8,680 bases of DNA from Phycisphaerae bacterium. GTDB taxonomy: Bacteria; Planctomycetota; Phycisphaerae; UBA1845. This document shows, in pieces, positions 4,031-8,680 of the stretch. The position numbers were made by a program, and so were the translations under genes. Numbering within the stretch: the stretch's first letter is position 1; every line of letters starts with the position of its first letter. A model generated the notes under the pieces. That model saw only the letters and a program-made list of their open reading frames with translations, had not been told where the DNA came from and searched no databases. The stretch lies in the NCBI GenBank assembly GCA_021604825.1, contig BQJS01000200.1:1-8680 (forward strand), in the 5' to 3' direction.

Positions 4031-6865
4031 TTAGGATTGTTCGGCGGCGCTGTGTTGGTTGGAGATCGTCTCGTGACGTTCTCGCCAGGATTCTGACTTG
4101 TCGGGTTTGCCCCAATTCTCGTAGAACTCGGCAATCTGTTTGGTCAAGGTTTGTCGCAGCCGCATTGCTCGCTGGTCGTCGCCCTTGATCGACTCAAAAT
4201 CGGCGAGAATGTGTTTTTCTGCTTCGGCGAAAGTCTGGTTGGCGTCCTGCGCGCGGCCTAGTTTGCGCTGTGTTTCGGCCAACTGAACGAGCGTCCTGGG
4301 ATAAACAGGATGGGTTGAACCGAGCGTTTTCAAATAAGTTCCAGCGGAGATTTCAAATAGTTCAGCGGCTTCCTCGAATTGCTCCATTTCAAACAGCACC
4401 GAACCGAGTTCGCTTTGTGCGCGGGCGGTGTACGGGTGCTCGCCCATGACGCTGTTGAATACATCGACGCCTTCGCGGGAGATTTTTTCGGCTTCTTCAA
4501 GCTTGCCCTGGCGACGCAACACGTCGGCAAGTTTGGCCAGGGCGATGCCTACGTGCGAACTGTCGTTACCGTGAACTTCGCGCATCAATGGCAATGCTTC
4601 GCGAAACAAGTCTTCAGCTTTAGCGTGTTCGCCCTGTTCGGCCAGTAAGCCGCCTAAGTTGATCATCGCCGTCAGCGTTGACGGATGTTCGCGCCCGTGG
4701 TTGGCGCGGAGGTTTGCGATGGCTTCGCGGAACGTGGATTCTGCTTCCTCGAGTTTGCCACTGCGTTTCAAGGTGACGGCCAGCGTGCTGAGCGTTCCGC
4801 CAACGTAGGCGCTGTCCGATCCGTGTGCACGCCGTTGTATGTCCAAAGCTTCGCGCTGCAACGCCTCTGCCTCTTCGTAAACCGCATCACGCGACAAGAC
4901 GGCTCCCAATTCGAGCAGCGAATCGCTCAACCCAGGTGGATCGGGACCGCGCTTTCGATGAAAGGCGATTGACTCGCGCAGGATTGGGATGGCGTCTTTG
5001 TACTTGGCCATTCGCTTATAAATGCGTCCCAACGTGCAAAGTTGGCGTCCCAGTTGTTCATGGTTTTGAGGTGTCGCCGACCGAAGGCGCTCGATGGACT
5101 CCGAAAGTAGCTCCTTGGCCGCATCGTAGTTTTCCGTCAGGTAGAGGTTTTGCGTGTAGATCGAAACGCACTCCATGGTACGTTCGTCGTCGGGGCCAAA
5201 GAGTTTGTTTCGCAGTTCGTAGGCGGCTTTAAGATGGTGGGTTGCCTCGCGATATACACCGACGCGGTCGTACGTTTTTCCGATGGCGAAATGAATTGCA
5301 GCCTTGATCGATGGCGTGTCGGTGGCAAACTCGTCGATGTTGGCGGCCGCTTCGTCGAGGGCTTCGCGAACGGTCATGGTTTTGCCGCCGTACCGTGCTG
5401 GGTCGGCAGCATAAAGAATCTGATTGAGGAAATCGTTAACGGCTTCGGCTTCGCGCTTGGCGAGCTCGGCATCTTCGAGCCGTGTTTGCGCAAGTGCTTC
5501 GGCATCAAGTGCTCGCTGTAGTCCTGCCTCGGCATCGCTGCGAGCGACCTCCGCTTCATCAAATCGAGACTGGGCTAATGTTTCCGCTTGCTTGGCTCGC
5601 ACCATGCCGATGGATGTTGTGATGACCCCGGCGACGAGCACGACAAACACCGCAGCAGTACCAATGACAGCCGGCTTATTGCGACGGGCAAACTTACGAA
5701 ATTGATAGAACGTGCTGGGCGGTCGTGCAGTGATGGGTTGGTCGGTGAGATGTCGGCGCAGGTCGTCGGCCAACTCGCCAGCGGATTGGTAACGTCGTGA
5801 TGGGTCTTTTTCAAGCGCTTTGGAAACGATCGTCTCGACGTCGCCGCGAAAGACCGTATTGATCGAGCTTAGACGCGAGGGTTCATTATTCTGAATCACC
5901 TGCACGGCCTCGGGTATGGATCGGGTTTGCAAATCGTGCGGCAACTTGCCGGCCAGCATCTCATACAGTATCACGCCCAACGCATAGACATCCGACCTGC
6001 GATCCAGCGTGCCCGATGTGGTGGTGACTTGCTCCGGACTCATGTATGGCAGCGTGCCCACGAGTTGCCCGACGTTGGTGTGCATGGTCGTCACTTGCAC
6101 ATCGGAGTCGGTGAGCCGAGCCACGCCGAAGTCGAGAATCTTCGGTTGACCCGAGGCGTCCACGAGGATGTTGCTCGGTTTGAGATCGCGGTGGATAACG
6201 CCTTGCGAGTGGGCGTGTTCGACCGCATCGCAAACGCTGGCGAGCAAGGTCAATCGAGCGTTCGTGGACAGATCGTGCTCACGGACATACGACACGAGCG
6301 ATTGACCGCGAATCAACTCCATCGCGATGAATGGTTGTCGGGATCGCAGTTCGCTTTTTGATTCAACATCGGCGACGCCCGCTTCGTAAATGTGGGCGAT
6401 ACCCGGGTGCTGCAACCGCCCCAAAGCCTGTGCTTCATGCTCGAAACGTTGCATGATTCGATGGGTGGCCAGTCCAGGGCGAATGACCTTCACCGCAACG
6501 ACGCGTTTCGGATTATCCTGCTGCGCTTCGTAAACGACGCCCATTCCGCCATGCCCGAGAACGCGCAGAATCTCGTAGCGACCGACGCGCGTTGGCGATT
6601 CGCTCAGTGATGGCATCGAAAATCGGTCGGTATCGGTAGCGTCGGACCCGACCGCGACCTCCAGCGCACTGCGCATCGCGGCAAGTTGATCGTCTGAGAA
6701 CGCGTCGGCTACAGGCTCGTTGTGTGACAGCAGCGACATGACCTCCGCACGCATCGATTCATCGCCTGCGCACGCTTCGTCCACGTACGCCACCTGATCG
6801 GAAACCGGCAGGTCAGCCGCAGCGTGAAAGATCTTCTTGATGCGTTCGTGTTGAGACGTATTCAC
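4031..6865 (-). CDS. Membrane-anchored Ser/Thr protein kinase with TPR tail
   Basis: This 944-residue protein is a Hanks-type kinase that phosphorylates Ser/Thr of unknown targets. An N-terminal helical segment (about 7-50, ERIKKIFHAAADLP and DEACAGDESMRAEVMSLL) is typical of planctomycetal and acidobacterial kinases paired with ECF sigma factors. The kinase domain spans about 96-373: Gly loop GHGGMG (104-109), Lys126 (VAVK), Glu144, HRDLKPSN (225-232, catalytic Asp227), DFG (245-247), SPE (276-278) and SDVYALGV. All key residues are present, so it should be active. One transmembrane helix (about 399-422) precedes a duplicated coiled-coil segment (429-475) and at least eight TPR units with a 42-residue period (about 510-895) of the kinesin-light-chain type, likely for protein binding outside the cytoplasm. 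The start is GTG, overlapping the sigma-factor stop as GTGA, with GAGG seven bases upstream. This indicates coupled translation and near-equal expression of the two proteins. Confidence 0.95.
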   Translation of the reverse strand: MNTSQHERIKKIFHAAADLPVSDQVAYVDEACAGDESMRAEVMSLLSHNEPVADAFSDDQLAAMRSALEVAVGSDATDTDRFSMPSLSESPTRVGRYEILRVLGHGGMGVVYEAQQDNPKRVVAVKVIRPGLATHRIMQRFEHEAQALGRLQHPGIAHIYEAGVADVESKSELRSRQPFIAMELIRGQSLVSYVREHDLSTNARLTLLASVCDAVEHAHSQGVIHRDLKPSNILVDASGQPKILDFGVARLTDSDVQVTTMHTNVGQLVGTLPYMSPEQVTTTSGTLDRRSDVYALGVILYEMLAGKLPHDLQTRSIPEAVQVIQNNEPSRLSSINTVFRGDVETIVSKALEKDPSRRYQSAGELADDLRRHLTDQPITARPPSTFYQFRKFARRNKPAVIGTAAVFVVLVAGVITTSIGMVRAKQAETLAQSRFDEAEVARSDAEAGLQRALDAEALAQTRLEDAELAKREAEAVNDFLNQILYAADPARYGGKTMTVREALDEAAANIDEFATDTPSIKAAIHFAIGKTYDRVGVYREATHHLKAAYELRNKLFGPDDERTMECVSIYTQNLYLTENYDAAKELLSESIERLRSATPQNHEQLGRQLCTLGRIYKRMAKYKDAIPILRESIAFHRKRGPDPPGLSDSLLELGAVLSRDAVYEEAEALQREALDIQRRAHGSDSAYVGGTLSTLAVTLKRSGKLEEAESTFREAIANLRANHGREHPSTLTAMINLGGLLAEQGEHAKAEDLFREALPLMREVHGNDSSHVGIALAKLADVLRRQGKLEEAEKISREGVDVFNSVMGEHPYTARAQSELGSVLFEMEQFEEAAELFEISAGTYLKTLGSTHPVYPRTLVQLAETQRKLGRAQDANQTFAEAEKHILADFESIKGDDQRAMRLRQTLTKQIAEFYENWGKPDKSESWRERHETISNQHSAAEQS
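5441..5581 (-). repeat. Internal duplication in the kinase coiled coil
   Basis: Residues 429-447 (TLAQSRFDEAEVARSDAEA) and 457-475 (ALAQTRLEDAELAKREAEA) match closely at a 28-residue (84-bp) period, four heptads. They sit directly after the transmembrane helix. The unit looks like a duplicated coiled-coil spacer linking the membrane helix to the TPR array and may promote dimerisation. The DNA copies have diverged, so the duplication is not recent. Confidence 0.7.
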
Positions 6866-7440
6866 TGAGGGGCCTCGTCGCTCAATTCACGGCGAAGCCA
6901 AGCCCGGGCCATCCGCCACTCACGCTCCACGGTTGACACCGACAATTCCAATACCTCGCTTACTTCTTCAACCGTGAGTCCGCCAAGAAAGCGCAGCTCT
7001 ACGATTTGTCCCTGACGCTCGTCCAGTTTTGAGAGTCGATTGATCGCCTCTTCAAACGCAACAAGTTCAAACGCGTCGCTCGCGACCGGCGTTGATAAAC
7101 CGGACAACGTGATGCGATCCAGTTCGCCGCCGCGTTTCTGCGCGCGACGGCGCCGCGCATGGTCGGTAAGTATCTGACGCATAGCCTTGGCCGCGACTGC
7201 GAAGAAATGGGCTCGACTCTGCCATTCGACATCGCTTGGTCCGACCAGTTTCAGAAATGCTTCGTGGACCAACGCGGTTGGTTGCAAGGTGTGTGCCGGA
7301 CCTTGATCGCGAAAGAACCCGCCCGCCAGCGCCCGCATCTCACCATAGATCAGCGGCAGTAGGGCGTGGACGGCTGAATCATCCCCACCACGGGCGCGGG
7401 CCAGCATCTGGGTGAATTCGGATTGGGTCGGCTCGGTCAT
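6862..7440 (-). CDS. ECF-type RNA polymerase sigma factor (TIGR02999-like)
   Basis: This 192-residue sigma factor would direct RNA polymerase to a dedicated promoter set. Region 2 covers about 18-100, with the family motifs LQPTALVHEAFLKLV (52-66), WQSRAHFFAVAAKAMRQIL (73-91) and DHARRRRAQKRGG (93-105). Region 4 covers about 128-186, with RQGQIVELRFLGGLTVEEV and the helix-turn-helix VLELSVSTVEREWRMARAWL (163-182). These motifs are typical of the TIGR02999 ECF group frequent in Planctomycetes and Acidobacteria, which is often encoded beside Ser/Thr kinases. The ATG start has AGGGA nine bases upstream. The TGA stop overlaps the kinase GTG. No classical membrane anti-sigma gene follows, so the kinase may control it, directly or through its N-terminal segment (inference). 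The divergent lipoprotein gene is a candidate target. Confidence 0.95.
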   Translation of the reverse strand: MTEPTQSEFTQMLARARGGDDSAVHALLPLIYGEMRALAGGFFRDQGPAHTLQPTALVHEAFLKLVGPSDVEWQSRAHFFAVAAKAMRQILTDHARRRRAQKRGGELDRITLSGLSTPVASDAFELVAFEEAINRLSKLDERQGQIVELRFLGGLTVEEVSEVLELSVSTVEREWRMARAWLRRELSDEAPQ

Positions 7441-7482
7441 TTAAGTTGATCCCTACATCGGCCCGGTTGAGCCTCAGATTCA

Positions 7483-7511
7483 ACTGTAGCGACCCCGACC
7501 CGCACAGGCAA
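7483..7511 (-). promoter_or_regulatory. Candidate sigma-70-type promoter for the sigma-kinase operon
   Basis: On the minus strand TTGCCT (7511-7506) is followed after exactly 17 bases by TACAGT (7488-7483). Each hexamer matches 4 of 6 consensus positions. It lies about 43 bp upstream of the sigma-factor ATG, leaving room for a normal leader. The G+C-rich spacer and partial matches keep this tentative. Confidence 0.35.
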
Positions 7512-7604
7512 CGATCATATCACCATGTAAGAGCGGGAGTTACGAATAATTGCGAATTCCATGAAGGGTTCGACGCCTGATTTGCGTGATTTGAAGTGAA
7601 CGGT

Positions 7605-7626
7605 CGTTTGCCCGCGTCGGCAAATG
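7605..7626. repeat. Inverted repeat in the divergent intergenic region
   Basis: CGTTTGCC (7605-7612) pairs with GGCAAATG (7619-7626) around a 6-base loop: eight pairs, one of them G-T when read as RNA, with a perfect TTTGCC/GGCAAA core. It lies about 80 bp upstream of the lipoprotein start and 165 bp from the sigma-factor start. No T-run follows on either strand, so it reads better as an operator or leader hairpin than as a terminator. No matching regulator is known. Confidence 0.45.
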
Positions 7627-7693
7627 CGAATCGGAAACACACAGGGGCGGATGGGCCCAGCCAAAAATCGGAGATCAACCATGTTACACCTAC

Positions 7694-7700
7694 AAAGGAG
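7694..7700 (+). promoter_or_regulatory. Ribosome-binding site for the lipoprotein gene
   Basis: AAAGGAG ends 7 bases before ATG 7708 and is the strongest ribosome-binding site in the window. An in-frame ATG at 7681, itself preceded by GGAG at 7 bases, is a possible alternative start that would add nine residues (MLHLQRSIG). I prefer 7708 because the site is stronger and the signal peptide is then of normal length. Confidence 0.75.
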
Positions 7701-7707
7701 TATCGGG

Positions 7708-8680
7708 ATGAAGTTACGGGGTTATCGGGGTATGCCACTGGGGGTCTTATTCGTGGCAATCGGAATGCTGTTGGTCGGATGTGAAACGGTCGTACCTGGT
7801 GACGGTGGAGACGGAGGACCGGGAACAAATCCGGGGCCCGGCGGCGGCGGAAATCCAGGCGGCCAAGTTGACAGTTGCAACGGTCCAGCCGCAACCAACA
7901 ATGCCGACGATTTTTTCGTTGCTGGCAACGGTGGAAACGACGCCAACATCGGTTCTCAAGATGAACCACTTTCCACCATCCAAGCTGCGATCGAACTTGC
8001 CGACCAGTCGGGCGGCGGAAACGTTCATATCGCTAGCGGCGTGTTTTCGGAATCAATCGAGCTGCGTTCAAATATCAGCCTCTTCGGTGGGTACGATTCA
8101 AACACCTGGCGACAGTGTCCCGACGTCAACCCGACGACGATCGTTGGCGGAACGACGGCTGTGTCTGGTGAGAACATTCAATCGGCGAAACTCAACGGTT
8201 TGACGATCATCGGATCGGAAGCGGGCAGCGATGAAAGTTCCGTTGCGATTCGTTTGGTCGACTCAACGAATGTTGAAATCTTTGGCAACCGAATTGTTGC
8301 CGGTGATGGTGGCGACGGATCGAGCGGTTCCAATGGTGGAAACGGAGCAGCAGGTGAAGAGGGATCCAATGGGGCCAACGCGGCTGCGTGTCCTCCGGAT
8401 CGCAATGGAGGTTCTGGCGCATCTTCTGACGTCGCGGGCAACGGGGGCAGCGGCGGTCGCGGTGGAGCAGCTGGCGGATTTGACGGGTCAGCTGGTAGCG
8501 GTGAATTCGGTGGTGCGGGCGGTCAAGGCGGCGGAATTGGAACAAGCGGTGATGAAGGTGAGCGCGGCAACCTCGACAATCCCGCCGCAGAAGGTGAACC
8601 GGGTGAAGGCGGAATTGGAATCGGTACGCTTGCGGACGGATTCTACGCACCTTCCGACGGAGACGACGGCGATGCTGGTG
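7708..8680 (+). CDS. Glycine-rich beta-helix lipoprotein, N-terminal part (runs off the window)
   Basis: The frame is open from ATG 7708 to the right edge: 324 codons with no stop. Residues 1-24 form a lipoprotein signal peptide (hydrophobic VLFVAIGMLLVG) with a good lipobox L22-V23-G24-C25. Glu26 at +2 does not suggest inner-membrane retention by the E. coli Asp rule. A Gly/Pro linker (about 30-52, PGDGGDGGPGTNPGPGGGG) leads to a region like right-handed parallel beta-helix proteins (about 66-207): FFVAGNGGNDANIGSQDEP, STIQAAIELADQSGGGNVHI, ASGVFSESIELRSNISLFGG and LNGLTIIGSE. This pattern is common in DUF1565 and pectate-lyase-like surface proteins. From about 199 the chain becomes very Gly-rich (AGDGGDGSSGSNGGNGAAG and onward), like PGRS or collagen-type stretches, with a Cys at 228. 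It is probably a cell-surface structural or adhesive protein with no enzymatic motif visible. It is transcribed divergently from the sigma-kinase operon. Confidence 0.9.
   Translation, partial: MKLRGYRGMPLGVLFVAIGMLLVGCETVVPGDGGDGGPGTNPGPGGGGNPGGQVDSCNGPAATNNADDFFVAGNGGNDANIGSQDEPLSTIQAAIELADQSGGGNVHIASGVFSESIELRSNISLFGGYDSNTWRQCPDVNPTTIVGGTTAVSGENIQSAKLNGLTIIGSEAGSDESSVAIRLVDSTNVEIFGNRIVAGDGGDGSSGSNGGNGAAGEEGSNGANAAACPPDRNGGSGASSDVAGNGGSGGRGGAAGGFDGSAGSGEFGGAGGQGGGIGTSGDEGERGNLDNPAAEGEPGEGGIGIGTLADGFYAPSDGDDGDAG

Noticed and set aside
3781..4134. Minus-strand frames across the kinase 3' end and the intergenic gap
   Set aside because: They overlap the kinase in another frame and are antisense to the hydrolase remnant, which shows real protein-family similarity on the plus strand.
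5927..6361. Plus-strand 144-residue frame opposite the kinase catalytic domain
   Set aside because: It is the shadow of highly conserved kinase codons; it has no start signal or family motif.
7605..7626. The inverted repeat as an intrinsic terminator
   Set aside because: Neither strand has a T-run after the stem, and it lies between the starts of two divergent genes, where a terminator is not expected.
7520..7969. Minus-strand frames opposite the lipoprotein start, rich in Arg, His and Pro
   Set aside because: They are the complement of Gly-rich coding sequence; the plus-strand frame has a strong ribosome-binding site, signal peptide and lipobox.
8178..8650. Minus-strand Pro- and Arg/His-rich frames opposite the glycine-rich region
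   Set aside because: GGN codons read in reverse give Pro, Ala, Arg and His runs; nothing independent supports a gene.

Overview
The window looks like part of a Planctomycetota chromosome (inference, from gene content only). The indicators are a TIGR02999-type ECF sigma factor translationally coupled to a Ser/Thr kinase with a TPR tail, a Gly-rich beta-helix lipoprotein of a type common in Planctomycetes and Myxobacteria, and a moderate-to-high G+C content. No rRNA, tRNA, IS element or CRISPR array was seen.

Layout. Positions 1-2360 (minus strand) hold a metal-efflux cluster. In transcription order it contains a small His/Cys-rich secreted protein (2360-1941), a TolC/CusC-type outer-membrane factor (1828-260) and, 3 bases later, the first 85 codons of a probable RND periplasmic adaptor (256 to beyond the left edge). 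The inner-membrane pump is presumably further left. Positions 2517-3689 (minus) encode a four-helix membrane protein with an N-terminal DUF3592-like domain and a C-terminal beta-rich, arrestin-like domain. Its likely start is an internal ATG with a good ribosome-binding site, not the upstream GTG. The gap at 3690-4030 is not empty: its plus strand carries the last ~35 codons of an alpha/beta-hydrolase, including the catalytic-His segment, with no gene body upstream. This is a decayed or deleted gene.

Positions 4031-7440 (minus) are a two-gene signalling operon: ECF sigma factor, then a 944-residue membrane-anchored Ser/Thr kinase. Stop and start overlap as GTGA. The kinase has all its catalytic residues, one membrane helix, a duplicated coiled-coil segment and a long array of 42-residue TPRs.

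A 267-bp divergent intergenic region contains an inverted repeat. It is followed by a plus-strand lipoprotein gene (7708 to beyond the right edge) with a canonical lipobox, a Gly/Pro linker, a parallel beta-helix-like region and a long PGRS-like glycine-rich stretch.

How the genes work together. The left cluster should export metal ions (Cu/Ag or Zn/Co/Cd type) across the envelope, with the His/Cys-rich protein a possible periplasmic metal binder. The sigma-kinase pair is a probable signalling module, and the divergent lipoprotein is a plausible but unproven target. I do not see a clearly new multi-gene system. The least explained items are the His/Cys-rich leader protein, the DUF3592/arrestin-like fusion and the hydrolase remnant.
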